A stretch of DNA of 64,000 nt from positions 372,001-436,000 of the forward strand of contig CAWJPL010000035.1 of assembly GCA_963844695.1 (NCBI GenBank), read 5' to 3'. The position numbers and the translations under genes are program-made. Shown here in pieces: positions 17,445-26,192 of this stretch. This DNA is from RYN-230 sp963844695 (GTDB lineage: Bacteria > Actinomycetota > Actinomycetes > Streptosporangiales > Streptosporangiaceae). The notes beneath the pieces were generated by a model. That model searched no databases, was not told where the DNA came from, and saw only the letters and a list, made by a program, of their open reading frames with translations. Positions within the stretch are counted from its first letter, which is position 1; each line of letters opens with the position of its first letter.

Positions 17445-18011
17445 GTGACGGAACTGCCTAACGCAAACGGGGACGGGTCGATCGAGGTCGTCCCCGTGGT
17501 GGTGCTGTCCCAGACCTTTCCGGCCCGGCCGTCCTGGATTCCGGAGATCCGCGACTTCGTCCGGCGCTGTCTCGCCGAGTCGCCGCTGAACGAGGAAGGC
17601 ACCCGCGGGGTCAGTGAGACCGTGTTCCGTGCCCTGCTCGACGCTGCGGGACCGACCGGGGCGATCCAGGTGTCCTTCCGGATCTTCCCCGAGCACGTCG
17701 AGGTCGACGTACTGCACTCCAACCAGCCGCCGGCCGAAGTGGCCAGCCCCGGCGAGGTGGGCGCCCGGGCCCCCGCCGTGACCGCCCGCCCGCCGGCCGC
17801 TCCCAGGCCGGGAGGGGCCGTCCGCCCGGCCACGTTCGCGGACTGGATGTCCACCGCGCTGCGCCGCGAGGGACTGACCCAGGAAGCCGCGGCCCGTCAG
17901 CTGGGCGTGTCGGTCAAGACGGTAGGACGCTGGGTCGGTGGCGAGACCGAACCGCGGCTCCGGGATCTGCGCCGGATCCAGGAACTGTTCGGCGAGCTTC
18001 CATTCCCCTGA
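17445..18011 (+). CDS. XRE-type regulator of the hydrogenase island
   Basis: 188 aa from the GTG at 17445, chosen because GGAGGAG lies 5 nt upstream; GTG 17415 is in frame. Residues 1-85 are an unrecognised alpha/beta domain (WIPEIRDFVRRCLAE, FRIFPEHVEVDVL), then an Ala/Pro linker. Residues 130-187 are a helix-turn-helix with GLTQEAAARQLGVSVKTVGR. It is the first gene of the plus arm and is divergent from hhyS, so it is the obvious candidate regulator of both arms. The effector is unknown; the N-terminal domain may sense a small molecule or partner protein. Confidence 0.82.
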   Translation: MTELPNANGDGSIEVVPVVVLSQTFPARPSWIPEIRDFVRRCLAESPLNEEGTRGVSETVFRALLDAAGPTGAIQVSFRIFPEHVEVDVLHSNQPPAEVASPGEVGARAPAVTARPPAAPRPGGAVRPATFADWMSTALRREGLTQEAAARQLGVSVKTVGRWVGGETEPRLRDLRRIQELFGELPFP

Positions 18012-18133
18012 GCGTCCCTATCGCCCGCACTGACCGATACGCCGTCCGGTAGACGCCCTGTTGACTAGACAGGACTGTCTCGGTCTCATGTCAATTGCTG
18101 GACGTCCCCCCACAAGTGTCCTACGGTGCTTTC

Positions 18134-18697
18134 ATGGCCCTTCCTACGGGACGCTACCGGCTGGGTACTGAGAGCGGCCGGATCGTCCTGCGCACGTTCC
18201 GCGACGGCCTGGCCTCCACGGCCGGCCACGATCTGGTCATCGAACTGCCCCGCTGGTCCGGCGAGCTGGTCGTGGATGACGACAAGACCCCGGAGTCCCT
18301 CGAAGTCCGGATCAACATTGACGCGCTCGCCGTCCGCGAGGGGTCCGGCGGCATCAAGCCCCTGACCGACCGGGACCGCCGGGAGATAGCCGTCACCGCG
18401 CGGCGGCAGCTGTCCACCGACCAGCACCCGGAAGCGGTCTTTACCGCCACCGGGTTCGACATGTCGGGTGACAACGGGGTCATCGAGGGGAACCTGACCA
18501 TCCGGGGGGTGACCCGGCCGCTCCGGCTCCAGGTAAGCCAGCCCGAACCGGGTACGTACCGGGGGACCGGGACCCTGGTGCAGTCCGCTTATGGCATCAA
18601 GCCGTATACCGCGTTCTTCGGTGCGCTGAAGGTGCGGGACGCGGTGGATATCGAGGTAAATGCGGTCATTCCCGCGCCAGCAGATGGCCTGGAATGA
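18134..18697 (+). CDS. YceI family protein
   Basis: 187 aa from ATG 18134. The lipocalin-like YceI fold is indicated by GRYRLGTESGRIVLRTFRDG at the start, ASTAGHDLVIE, FTATGFDM and the ending GALKVRDAVDIEVNAVIP. YceI proteins bind long isoprenoid chains such as polyprenyl-quinone side chains. No signal peptide is present, so it is probably cytoplasmic. In this setting it could bind the menaquinone that accepts hydrogenase electrons; that is inference. A modest hairpin at 18708-18727 follows the stop. Confidence 0.85.
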   Translation: MALPTGRYRLGTESGRIVLRTFRDGLASTAGHDLVIELPRWSGELVVDDDKTPESLEVRINIDALAVREGSGGIKPLTDRDRREIAVTARRQLSTDQHPEAVFTATGFDMSGDNGVIEGNLTIRGVTRPLRLQVSQPEPGTYRGTGTLVQSAYGIKPYTAFFGALKVRDAVDIEVNAVIPAPADGLE

Positions 18698-18707
18698 ACC
18701 CGGCTTG

Positions 18708-18727
18708 GGCTCCGGCCTTGCGGAGCC
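18708..18727 (+). terminator. possible hairpin after the YceI gene
   Basis: GGCTCCG at 18708-18714 pairs with CGGAGCC at 18721-18727 with a 6-nt loop, 10 nt after the stop codon. It is a weak terminator or processing site before the SIS gene. Confidence 0.4.
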
Positions 18728-18841
18728 GGGCCGGGGGCAGTAAGCCAGTGAGGGTAATCCGGGGGACCGCCGGTCACCCGGGGTAAGAAAGCCCGGGGAT
18801 AGAAAGCCCTGGCAGAAGCTCAGCGGAACGACCGCGAGGAG

Positions 18842-19471
18842 ATGAGCGCAGCGCCATCGGCAGCGGTAGGGGACGACGAGGTCGCCAGGCTCTTCGAGCG
18901 CCGGACGGCTTCCGTCGACGAGCTTGCCAGCCGCGCCGGCACGGTGGCGGCCGCCTGCCACGACATGGCTGTCCGCTTCCACCAGGGAGGCAAGCTCGTC
19001 GTCTTCGGCACCGGGTCGTCGAGCACCGACGCCCTGCACGTGGCCGTCGAATTCGTGCACCCGGTGATCGTGGGCAAGCGCGCCCTGCCGGCCATCTCGC
19101 TCACCGCTGACGCCGCCACGGTGACCAGCGTCGCCGAGCGCGAGGGCATGGGAGCGATCTTCGCCCACCAGCTCCGCCACCTGGCCGTCCCGGCGGACAT
19201 CGCGCTGGGCCTGTCCGCCGACGGGAACTCCGAAAGCGTGCTGAACGGGCTGCTGACCGCGCACGGCATGGGGATGCTGACGATCGCCCTGGCCGGCGCG
19301 GGCGGCGGGGTGATCGGCACCAGCCCGGCGGTAGACCACGTCCTGGTCACCACGGAATCCGATCCCCGGGTGGTCAAGGAGGCGCAGGTGACGGCGTACC
19401 ACGTGCTGTGGGAATTGGTCCACGTCTTCTTCGAGCAGCCCGGGGTGCTCGGCCCGGCGGTGGTCTCATGA
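18842..19471 (+). CDS. SIS domain protein 1 (GmhA-like) of the hydrogenase arm
   Basis: 209 aa, ATG preceded by GAGGAG. A single SIS (sugar isomerase) domain: GGKLVVFGTGSSSTDALHVA, then VEFVHP with the Glu corresponding to the GmhA catalytic Glu, then LSADGNSESVL, and VVKEAQVTAYHVLWELV near the end. GmhA enzymes isomerise sedoheptulose-7-phosphate; here no heptose genes are nearby, so the substrate is unknown. The stop overlaps the ATG of the HypC-like gene (ATGA), and a second SIS gene follows, so the three are coupled. Confidence 0.85.
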   Translation: MSAAPSAAVGDDEVARLFERRTASVDELASRAGTVAAACHDMAVRFHQGGKLVVFGTGSSSTDALHVAVEFVHPVIVGKRALPAISLTADAATVTSVAEREGMGAIFAHQLRHLAVPADIALGLSADGNSESVLNGLLTAHGMGMLTIALAGAGGGVIGTSPAVDHVLVTTESDPRVVKEAQVTAYHVLWELVHVFFEQPGVLGPAVVS

Positions 19472-19728
19472 ACCAGCCCGAGCCGGTCCCGCTGCCCGGT
19501 CCCCGGCAAGCAGGCCCCAGGCAGCCGCCTGAATGTCACGACGAGGTCTGCATCACCTGCTCAGACACTGCGGTCGCGGTGACCATCGTGCGGCTGCTCC
19601 CCGACGGCCTGGCCATCGTGGACACCGAGGCGGGCCAGGAAGAGGTCAGCGTTGCCCTGGTCAGCGCCGGGGTCGGGGACACCGTCCTGGTGCACGCGGG
19701 CGAGGCCATCGCGCTGGTGTCACAATGA
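19468..19728 (+). CDS. HypC/HupF-like chaperone, divergent type
   Basis: 86 aa, ATG overlapping the SIS 1 stop. The C-terminal 60 residues show the HypC-type small beta-barrel ending (VSVALVSAGVGDTVLVHAGEAIAL). Unlike true HypC, which begins Met-Cys, this protein has a 20-residue leader and a CHDEVCITCSD motif. A canonical hypC is present at 21102, so this is a second, specialised copy. It may serve group 1h large subunits or hold a metal through its three Cys and one His; that is inference. Confidence 0.82.
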   Translation: MNQPEPVPLPGPRQAGPRQPPECHDEVCITCSDTAVAVTIVRLLPDGLAIVDTEAGQEEVSVALVSAGVGDTVLVHAGEAIALVSQ

Positions 19729-19741
19729 CCGGGGTGCTGAC

Positions 19742-20461
19742 ATGACCAAGCGCAGCAGCGGGCAGGACAGCACCGCCGCGATGGAATCGCTCTATCCGTT
19801 CCTGTATGCGGGGGACGCGCCCGACCTGGACGCGGTGCTGGCCGAGGTACGCGCGTCCACCGTGGCCAAGGCCCGCGAGATCACCGAACTGCGCCGGGTC
19901 ATCTGCGTCCAGGACGCGAAGCGGCTGACCGAATGCGCACAGCAGATGGCCGCCCGGTTCGCGGCCGGCGGGCGGCTGCTGGCCTTCGGCAACGGCGGTA
20001 GCGCCACCGACGCGCAGCAACTGGCCACGCTGTTCCTCGATCCCGGCCCGGGCGAGCGGGCCCTGCCCGCCTTCTGCCTGGCCAACGACGTGGCGGTGGT
20101 CACCGCCCTGTGCAACGACGTCGGCGTGGGGGTGGTGTTCGCCCGCCAGATCGCCGCGTTCGGGCAGTCTCAGGACATCGCCATCGGCCTGTCCACCAGC
20201 GGCAACTCCGAGAACCTGCTGCGCGCCCTGGACGAGGCGGCCCGCCGGGGCCTGCTCACGGTGGGCATCGCCGGCTACGACGGCGGCAAGATGGCCGAAC
20301 TGGACAGTCTGGACTACCTGTTCGTGGCGCCGTCGTCCTCGGTACACCGCATCCAGGAAGCGCAGACCACCGTGTACCACACGCTGTGGGAGCTGACCGT
20401 GGCGTTCCTGGCCGGGACGGGCGGCGCGGCCGGGGCTGACGGCGCACCCGGGGCGGGGTGA
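19742..20461 (+). CDS. SIS domain protein 2 (GmhA-like) of the hydrogenase arm
   Basis: 239 aa. It has an SIS domain with LLAFGNGGSATDAQQLATLF, GLSTSGNSENLL and the end helix SSVHRIQEAQTTVYHTLWEL, closely matching GmhA's RIQE helix with its His. The Glu expected after the first helix is replaced (QLATLFLDP), whereas SIS 1 keeps it. The pair may form a heteromer with complementary sites. An N-terminal helix of about 60 residues precedes the domain. Its stop overlaps the GTG of the endopeptidase gene. Confidence 0.85.
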   Translation: MTKRSSGQDSTAAMESLYPFLYAGDAPDLDAVLAEVRASTVAKAREITELRRVICVQDAKRLTECAQQMAARFAAGGRLLAFGNGGSATDAQQLATLFLDPGPGERALPAFCLANDVAVVTALCNDVGVGVVFARQIAAFGQSQDIAIGLSTSGNSENLLRALDEAARRGLLTVGIAGYDGGKMAELDSLDYLFVAPSSSVHRIQEAQTTVYHTLWELTVAFLAGTGGAAGADGAPGAG

Positions 20462-21033
20462 GCGGGATGACCGCGACGGGGGGCACCGGGGAGACAGGGC
20501 GCACGCTCGTCGCCTGCCTGGGCAACATCTTCCTCAGCGACGACGGCTTCGGGGTCGAGGTGGCCCGGCGGCTGGCCCGTGAATCGCTCCCCGAGGGGGT
20601 GCGGGTCACCGACTACGGCATCCGCGGCATGCACCTGGCCTACGACCTGGCCGAGGGATTTGACACCACGATCCTGGTGGACAGCGCGCAGCGCGGTGAC
20701 GCACCCGGCACCGTGTACCTGATCGAGCCCGAGCCGGACACCCCGGCTGAGGGCGAGGACGACGCCGCTCTCGCCAGGATCAGCTTGTTCAATGCGCACG
20801 GAATGCAGCCGGACCTGGTGCTCAGCCTGGCTGGCTCGCTCGGCGGGGACGCCGGGCGGGTATTGGTGGTGGGCTGCGAGCCCGCCACGCTGGAGGAGGG
20901 GATCGGGCTGAGCGCCCCGGTCACGGCCGCGGTGGGCGAGGCCGTGCAGATGATTACCAGGCTGGTGACCACCGGCCAGCACGCCGGCGGCCAGCCAGCC
21001 ACCGGCCAGCACGGAACCGCGGCCGGCCCATGA
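20458..21033 (+). CDS. hydrogenase maturation endopeptidase (HyaD/HycI family)
   Basis: 191 aa; GTG overlapping the upstream stop (GTGA). Motifs: CLGNIFLSDDGFGVEVARRL near residue 20 (metal-site acid), TTILVDSAQRG (second acid) and NAHGMQPDLVL (His). These are the three nickel-sensing ligand positions of the family. It should cut the 22-residue tail from HhyL after nickel insertion. The last 25 residues are a Gln/His/Gly-rich tail. Confidence 0.93.
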   Translation: MSGMTATGGTGETGRTLVACLGNIFLSDDGFGVEVARRLARESLPEGVRVTDYGIRGMHLAYDLAEGFDTTILVDSAQRGDAPGTVYLIEPEPDTPAEGEDDAALARISLFNAHGMQPDLVLSLAGSLGGDAGRVLVVGCEPATLEEGIGLSAPVTAAVGEAVQMITRLVTTGQHAGGQPATGQHGTAAGP

Positions 21034-21101
21034 AGGCCAGGCCGGACCGGCTAGCCGAGACCGGCGAGACCAGTCCGTCCGGACGATGAAGAGGTGATCG
21101 C

Positions 21102-21374
21102 ATGTGCCTTGGCATCCCGGGCGAGGTGATCGAGTTCCTGCCCGATCAGCCCGACCTGGCCAGGGTGGACGTCAGCGGGGTCCGGCGGGTGATCAACGTC
21201 GGCCTGCTCGACGACGACCCGCCCAAGCCCGGCGAGTGGGTGCTCATTCACGTGGGCTTCGCGCTGTCCAAGATTGACGAGGCTGAGGCCGCGGCCGCGC
21301 TGCAGTTCCTGGAGGGGATCGGCCAGGCCTACGCGGACGAACTGGAAGCCCTCCAGGCATCCCAAATCGAATAG
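21102..21374 (+). CDS. hypC: hydrogenase assembly chaperone HypC
   Basis: 90 aa beginning MCLGIPGEVIEF, with the essential Cys2 and the HypC beta-barrel sequence PGEWVLIHVGFALSKIDE. HypC works with HypD to build and carry the Fe(CN)2CO group to the large subunit. It is followed 10 nt later by hypD. Confidence 0.96.
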   Translation: MCLGIPGEVIEFLPDQPDLARVDVSGVRRVINVGLLDDDPPKPGEWVLIHVGFALSKIDEAEAAAALQFLEGIGQAYADELEALQASQIE

Positions 21375-21384
21375 AGGGGGCAGT

Positions 21385-22512
21385 ATGCGCTTCGTTGACG
21401 AATTCCGCTCTGCGGACAAGGCGCGCGCCCTGGCCGCGAAGATCGCCGGACTGTGCGAGCCCGGGCGGCAGTACAAGCTGATGGAGGTGTGCGGCGGGCA
21501 CACGCACACCATCTACAAGCACGGCCTCGAGGACTACCTGCCCGAACAGATCACGCTCGTGCACGGCCCGGGCTGCCCGGTCTGCGTCATCCCGATGGGC
21601 CGGGTGGACGACGCGATGGCGCTGGCCTCCCAGCCGGACACCGTCATGACCTCGTTCGGGGACATGATGCGGGTGCCAGGCAGCCAGGGCTCGTTCTTCG
21701 ACGCCAAGGCGCAGGGCACTGACATCCGCATGGTCTACTCGCCGCTGGACTCGCTGAAGATCGCCCGGCAGAACCCGGACAAGCGGGTCGTGTTCATGGC
21801 CATCGGGTTCGAGACCACCACCCCGTCCACCGCGATGACCGTGCTCCGCGCGGCCGCCATGAAGCTGGACAACTTCTCGGTCTTCTGCAACCACGTGACG
21901 ATCATCCCGGCCATGAAGGCCATCCTGGACTCTCCCGACCTGCGCCTGGACGGCTTCATCGGCCCGGGTCACGTGTCCACGGTGATCGGCTGCCGGCCGT
22001 ACGAGTTCGTCGCCCGCGACTACGGCAAGCCCGTGGTGGTGGCCGGGTTCGAGCCGCTGGACATCCTGCAGTCCATCTACATGCTGATGCTCCAGCTGTC
22101 CGAGGGCCGGTGCGAGGTGGAGAACCAGTACACCCGGGTGGTGCCCTGGGACGGCAACCTGGCCGCGCTCAACGCGATCAACCAGGTCATGGAGCTGCGA
22201 CCCTACTTCGAGTGGCGCGGGCTGGGCTTCATCTCCCACTCAGCCATGCGGGTCCGCCCTGAGTTCGCCAAGTTCGACGCGGAACTGCTCTTCGAGGTCC
22301 CCGGGGTCCGGGTCGCCGACCCGAAGGCCTGCCAGTGCGGTGAGGTGCTCAAGGGAGTGCTGAAGCCCTGGGAGTGCAAGGTGTTCGGCACCGCGTGCAC
22401 GCCGGAGACCCCGATCGGGACCTGCATGGTCTCCCCCGAGGGCGCCTGCGCCGCCTACTACAACTTCGGCCGGATGAACCGCCGCCGGAAAGTGGAAGTG
22501 ACCATCTCATGA
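21385..22512 (+). CDS. hypD: hydrogenase maturation protein HypD
   Basis: 375 aa from ATG 21385 with AGAGGGGG upstream. Signature motifs: EVCGGHTHTIYKHGL, HGPGCPVCVIP and GFIGPGHVSTVIG. The C-terminal cluster region with CQCGEVLKG, ECKVFGTACTPE and GTCMVSPEGAC carries the [4Fe-4S] ligands. It is the scaffold on which CN and CO ligands are attached to iron. Its stop overlaps the hypE start. Confidence 0.97.
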   Translation: MRFVDEFRSADKARALAAKIAGLCEPGRQYKLMEVCGGHTHTIYKHGLEDYLPEQITLVHGPGCPVCVIPMGRVDDAMALASQPDTVMTSFGDMMRVPGSQGSFFDAKAQGTDIRMVYSPLDSLKIARQNPDKRVVFMAIGFETTTPSTAMTVLRAAAMKLDNFSVFCNHVTIIPAMKAILDSPDLRLDGFIGPGHVSTVIGCRPYEFVARDYGKPVVVAGFEPLDILQSIYMLMLQLSEGRCEVENQYTRVVPWDGNLAALNAINQVMELRPYFEWRGLGFISHSAMRVRPEFAKFDAELLFEVPGVRVADPKACQCGEVLKGVLKPWECKVFGTACTPETPIGTCMVSPEGACAAYYNFGRMNRRRKVEVTIS

Positions 22513-23675
22513 GCGATCAGGGCACCTGGGTTGACCAGGCGCTACGTGAGCACGAGGAGCACGCCCGGGAGGAGCACGCGGGGTCCGCGCGGCCCGGCGG
22601 GACCTCCGACCGTGAGCAGCAGGTCCTCGACCGGATCGACCGGGCCCGGCGCCGTCGGCCCAAGGTCCGCGAGGAGCGGATCACCATGTCCCACGGGGCC
22701 GGCGGGAAGGCCAGCCGGACCCTGGTCGAGGCGGTCTTCCTCGACGCGTTCAGCAACGCCCTGCTCGACCCGCTGGAAGACGCGGCCCAGTTGCACCTGA
22801 ACGGCGGCCGGGTCGCGCTGACCACGGACTCCTACGTGGTGTCGCCGCTGTTCTTCCCCGGCGGTGACATCGGCGACCTCGCGGTCAACGGCACCGTCAA
22901 CGACCTGGCGGTGTCCGGGGCGACCCCGCTGTACCTGTCCGCCGGGTTCATCCTGGAGGAAGGCTTCCCGGTCACCCAGCTCCAGGAGATCGTGGCCTCG
23001 ATGCAGGCCGCAGCCCAGGTCGCGGGGGTCCAGGTGGTCACCGGGGACACCAAGGTGGTGCAGCGGGGCAAGGCCGACGGCTGCTACATCAACACCGCCG
23101 GCGTCGGCGTGGTGGAGCACGACATGTCCCTGGGCGTCGCGAACGCCCAGCCCGGCGACGCGGTGATCGTGTCCGGCCCGATCGGCGACCACGGCGTGAC
23201 CATCATGCTGGCCCGCGGCGAGCTGGACATCGAGGCCGACATCACCTCCGACACCGCAGCGCTCAACGGGCTGATCGCCGACCTGCTCGCGGCCACTTCG
23301 GGGGTCCGCGCGCTGCGCGACGCCACCCGGGGCGGGGTGGCCACCATCCTCAACGAGGTAGCCACGGCGGCCGATGTCGGGGTGCTCGTCAACGAGGACG
23401 CGATCCCGGTGCGCACCGTGGTGCGCGGCGCCTCCGAACTGCTCGGCATCGATCCCATGTACGTGGCGTGCGAGGGCCGGATGGTCGTCGTGGTGGACGG
23501 CGCCGAGGCGGACAAGGCCCTGGCCGCGCTGCGTGCCCACCCGCTGGGCGCGGAAGCCGCGATCATCGGCCGGATCACCGCGGACCCGAAGGGCATGGTC
23601 CTGCTGAACACCGCGTTCGGCGGCTCCCGGATCGTGGACCTGCTGGTCGGCGACCCACTGCCGCGCATCTGCTGA
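22509..23675 (+). CDS. hypE: hydrogenase maturation protein HypE
   Basis: 388 aa from ATG 22509 (ATGA overlap with hypD). An acidic/charged N-terminal extension of about 58 residues precedes the AIR-synthase-like core (ITMSHGAGGKASRTLVEAVF). The protein ends PLPRIC, with the C-terminal Cys that receives the carbamoyl group from HypF and is dehydrated to thiocyanate. The extension is longer than in E. coli HypE. Confidence 0.97.
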   Translation: MSDQGTWVDQALREHEEHAREEHAGSARPGGTSDREQQVLDRIDRARRRRPKVREERITMSHGAGGKASRTLVEAVFLDAFSNALLDPLEDAAQLHLNGGRVALTTDSYVVSPLFFPGGDIGDLAVNGTVNDLAVSGATPLYLSAGFILEEGFPVTQLQEIVASMQAAAQVAGVQVVTGDTKVVQRGKADGCYINTAGVGVVEHDMSLGVANAQPGDAVIVSGPIGDHGVTIMLARGELDIEADITSDTAALNGLIADLLAATSGVRALRDATRGGVATILNEVATAADVGVLVNEDAIPVRTVVRGASELLGIDPMYVACEGRMVVVVDGAEADKALAALRAHPLGAEAAIIGRITADPKGMVLLNTAFGGSRIVDLLVGDPLPRIC

Positions 23676-23685
23676 CGGCCGCACC

Positions 23686-24015
23686 GTGCACGAACTGGCG
23701 ATCACCGAAGGGGTGGTGCAGGCGGTGACGCAGCGGCTGCCCGGCACGGCCATCGCCTGCGTGCACCTGGAGATCGGCGCCATGTCCGGCGTGGTCGCGG
23801 ACTCGGTGCGGTTCTGCTTCGAGATGGTGGCCGAGGGCACCACCCTGGAGGGGGCCCGGCTGGACATCAGCCAGCCCCCGGCCCGGTGCCGGTGCCGGGA
23901 CTGCGGCGCAGAGTTCGAGCCCGAGGGAGCGATCGCGCTGTGTGACTGCGGCAGCGCCGACGTCGCCGTCCTGACCGGCCAGGAACTGCGGATCACATCC
24001 GTGGAGGTGGTGTGA
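23686..24015 (+). CDS. hypA: nickel metallochaperone HypA
   Basis: 109 aa from a GTG start. The MHE N-terminus forms the nickel site. The zinc motif is CRCRDC followed by CDCGSADV, with additional Cys. It delivers nickel to the hydrogenase large subunit together with HypB, which follows directly. Confidence 0.95.
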   Translation: MHELAITEGVVQAVTQRLPGTAIACVHLEIGAMSGVVADSVRFCFEMVAEGTTLEGARLDISQPPARCRCRDCGAEFEPEGAIALCDCGSADVAVLTGQELRITSVEVV

Positions 24016-24016
24016 C

Positions 24017-24835
24017 ATGTGCGCGACCTGCGGCTGCGGCGACGAGGCCGGCGTCCGCGTGTTCGGCCCGGGCCACCTCGGCCACGACGAGGAGCCCGGG
24101 CACCAGCACGCTCCGGATGAGCACCCCCACGAGCACCATGACGGCCACGCCGAGAGCCATGAGCACGACCATGGGCACGGGCCGGCGGGCCGGACCATCG
24201 AGCTCCAGCAGAAGATCCTGGCCAAGAACGACCGCCTCGCCGAGGAGAACCGGGCCTGGCTCACCGCCCGCGGCATCCTCGCGGTCAACCTGATGAGCTC
24301 CCCCGGATCGGGCAAGACGACGTTGCTGGAGCGCACCGCGCGGGACGCCGGCGCCCGGCTGGGCCTGGCCGTGATCGAGGGAGACCAGGAGACCACCCTG
24401 GACGCGTCCCGCATCGAGGCCGCCGGGTGCGCGGTCGCGCAGATCAACACCGGCGCGGGCTGCCATCTCGACGCGAGCATGATCGCCTCGGCGCTGCGCG
24501 CGCTGGACCCGCGCCCCGGCTCGGTGCTGGTCATCGAGAACGTCGGCAACCTCGTCTGCCCGGCCCTGTTCGACCTGGGTGAGGCGGCCCGGGTGGTGCT
24601 GTCCTCGGTTACCGAGGGCGCGGACAAGCCCATCAAGTACCCGCAGATGTTCCGCGGCGCGGACCTGGTCCTGCTGACCAAGGTGGACCTGCTGCCCTAC
24701 GTGGATTTCGACACCGAGCGGCACGCCCGGGACCTCAAGCTGATCAGCCCGCACGCGCAGATCCTGCCCGTCTCGGCCACCGCCGGCGAGGGCCTGCCCG
24801 CCTGGTATGACTGGCTCGCCGGGCGCGCAGGCTAG
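24017..24835 (+). CDS. hypB: nickel-insertion GTPase HypB
   Basis: 272 aa. The N-terminal CATCGCGD is the high-affinity nickel site, followed by a His/Glu/Asp-rich stretch (about residues 23-54) for nickel storage. The GTPase core has P-loop SSPGSGKTTL and the metal-binding GAGCHLDASM; the usual dimer-interface residues follow. It starts 1 nt after hypA ends and closes the plus arm of the island. Confidence 0.97.
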   Translation: MCATCGCGDEAGVRVFGPGHLGHDEEPGHQHAPDEHPHEHHDGHAESHEHDHGHGPAGRTIELQQKILAKNDRLAEENRAWLTARGILAVNLMSSPGSGKTTLLERTARDAGARLGLAVIEGDQETTLDASRIEAAGCAVAQINTGAGCHLDASMIASALRALDPRPGSVLVIENVGNLVCPALFDLGEAARVVLSSVTEGADKPIKYPQMFRGADLVLLTKVDLLPYVDFDTERHARDLKLISPHAQILPVSATAGEGLPAWYDWLAGRAG

Positions 24836-24860
24836 CGGCGCCGCGCCCGGGGCCCATCAG

Positions 24861-25493
24861 CTACCGCGTGGCGCCCTGCCCCTGCAGCAGACGCACGATC
24901 TCCGCTTGCTGGGCCCTTGACTCCGGCGAGCCGCTGCCGCCACGGCCAGTGGTCCAGGTCGCGAGCTGCATCGGGGTCGAGCCGGTCTTGTTCTGGCGGC
25001 CGGCGTCAGCCCCGCCATCAAGGAGTGCTTTCACGGCCGCGGCCGAGCGGGTGCGCACGGCCCGGTGGAGGGGGGTGACCCCGCTCTTGTCGGTGGCGTT
25101 CGGGTCGGCGCCCGCCTGGATGAGGCAGGTGACGGTCGCGGCCTGAGCGCCCGGGTTCCAGTGCGGCGACCCAGGGTGGCCGTCCGCCGCGTAGTGCAGC
25201 GGCTGAGCGCCACGGCGATTCCTGGCGCCGACGTCAGCGTCCATGGTGATCAGCTGCCGGACGACCGGCAGCCGGTAGGCCGCGGCGGCAATATGCAGCG
25301 CGGTGTCACCGGCGTAGAGGTAGTGCCCGATCTCGGCCAGGTAGTAGTCCGTCGCCGCCTCGCGGGTCGCGCCCTCTTCCGCCCGGGCGCTGGCCAGCGA
25401 GCCCGACGCGGCGAGCAACCTCGACGCGGTGGCCGCGTCGTCGGCGACGATCGCGCGCACCAGCGTCATCAGCGCCGCCTCGCTGTTAACCAT
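24861..25493 (-). CDS. ankyrin repeat protein
   Basis: 210 aa, convergent with hypB. Three to four ankyrin repeats are visible: GDTALHIAAAAYRLPVVRQL, GAQPLHYAADGH, GVTPLHRAVRTRSAAAVKAL and GSTPMQLAT. The N-terminal 55 residues are helical without repeats. Bacterial ankyrin proteins of this size are usually soluble interaction modules; no partner can be named. Confidence 0.88.
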   Translation of the reverse strand: MVNSEAALMTLVRAIVADDAATASRLLAASGSLASARAEEGATREAATDYYLAEIGHYLYAGDTALHIAAAAYRLPVVRQLITMDADVGARNRRGAQPLHYAADGHPGSPHWNPGAQAATVTCLIQAGADPNATDKSGVTPLHRAVRTRSAAAVKALLDGGADAGRQNKTGSTPMQLATWTTGRGGSGSPESRAQQAEIVRLLQGQGATR

Positions 25494-25649
25494 GGCCAGG
25501 CGAGCTTAACCCGGCAGCGTCACCCCCACCAGATCAAACACGCGGCCGGACTGCCGGGCGTCTCCGCGCGGCAGCCCTTTCCAAAGGTCCGACGATTAGC
25601 AAATCGGGGCGCAATTTAACGGTTAGCAATTGTTAGTGACGTTACGAGG

Positions 25650-26192
25650 TCAGGCGGGTTTCCAGTCGAGCCGGAACCACACGGCCGTCCCGCGGGTGGA
25701 ACCGTCCCGGTAGGTGTGGTGGCCCCACCAGGCCGCCAGCGCCTGGACCGCGAGCAGCCCGTGCCCGGATTCCTCGAGTCTCCCGGGCTGGGCTGGCACC
25801 GGCGTGGGGGTGGTGACGGAACCGTCATCCAGCACGGCCACGCACGCGGACGCCTGCCCACGCCAGACGACGACCTGGAATTTCCCGCTCCAGCCGGTCC
25901 GGGTGTGCCGGATCGCGTTGCTGGCCAGTTCCGACACGCACAGCAAAGCGTCGTCGGCTACCGGGCATCCCTTCAGGACCCGGCCCACGAAGCTGCGGGC
26001 GTGCGCCACCTGATCCGGCCGCCCCGGAAACACGCGCCGCTTCGGGATGGCGACCAGCCAGGCGCCGCTCCACGCGAGCTGGGCCAGCGAGCCGGCCGGT
26101 AACGCGTGCAGCGGGGCACCGCGCGGCATCGGCGGCGCGAAAGCCGCCGAGTCCGGTACCGCCCGGGGGGCAGTGGATGAGCTGCCCAGCAT
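25650..26192 (-). CDS. ATP-binding anti-sigma/histidine-kinase-like protein
   Basis: 180 aa from ATG 26192, chosen for the strong GGGGGAGAGG ribosome site; a longer frame starts at 26285. GHKL ATPase motifs are present: CVSELASNAIRHT (N-box), VLDDGSV (G1) and ESGHGLLAVQALAAWWG (G2). There is no histidine phosphorylation domain. Proteins of this kind in actinomycetes are RsbW-like regulators of sigma or BldB-type factors. No anti-anti-sigma gene is adjacent. Confidence 0.82.
   Translation of the reverse strand: MLGSSSTAPRAVPDSAAFAPPMPRGAPLHALPAGSLAQLAWSGAWLVAIPKRRVFPGRPDQVAHARSFVGRVLKGCPVADDALLCVSELASNAIRHTRTGWSGKFQVVVWRGQASACVAVLDDGSVTTPTPVPAQPGRLEESGHGLLAVQALAAWWGHHTYRDGSTRGTAVWFRLDWKPA

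Noticed and set aside
19408..19728. Longer start (19408) for the HypC-like gene
   Set aside because: It would overlap the SIS 1 gene by 64 nt, whereas ATG 19468 gives the ATGA coupling used throughout the operon.
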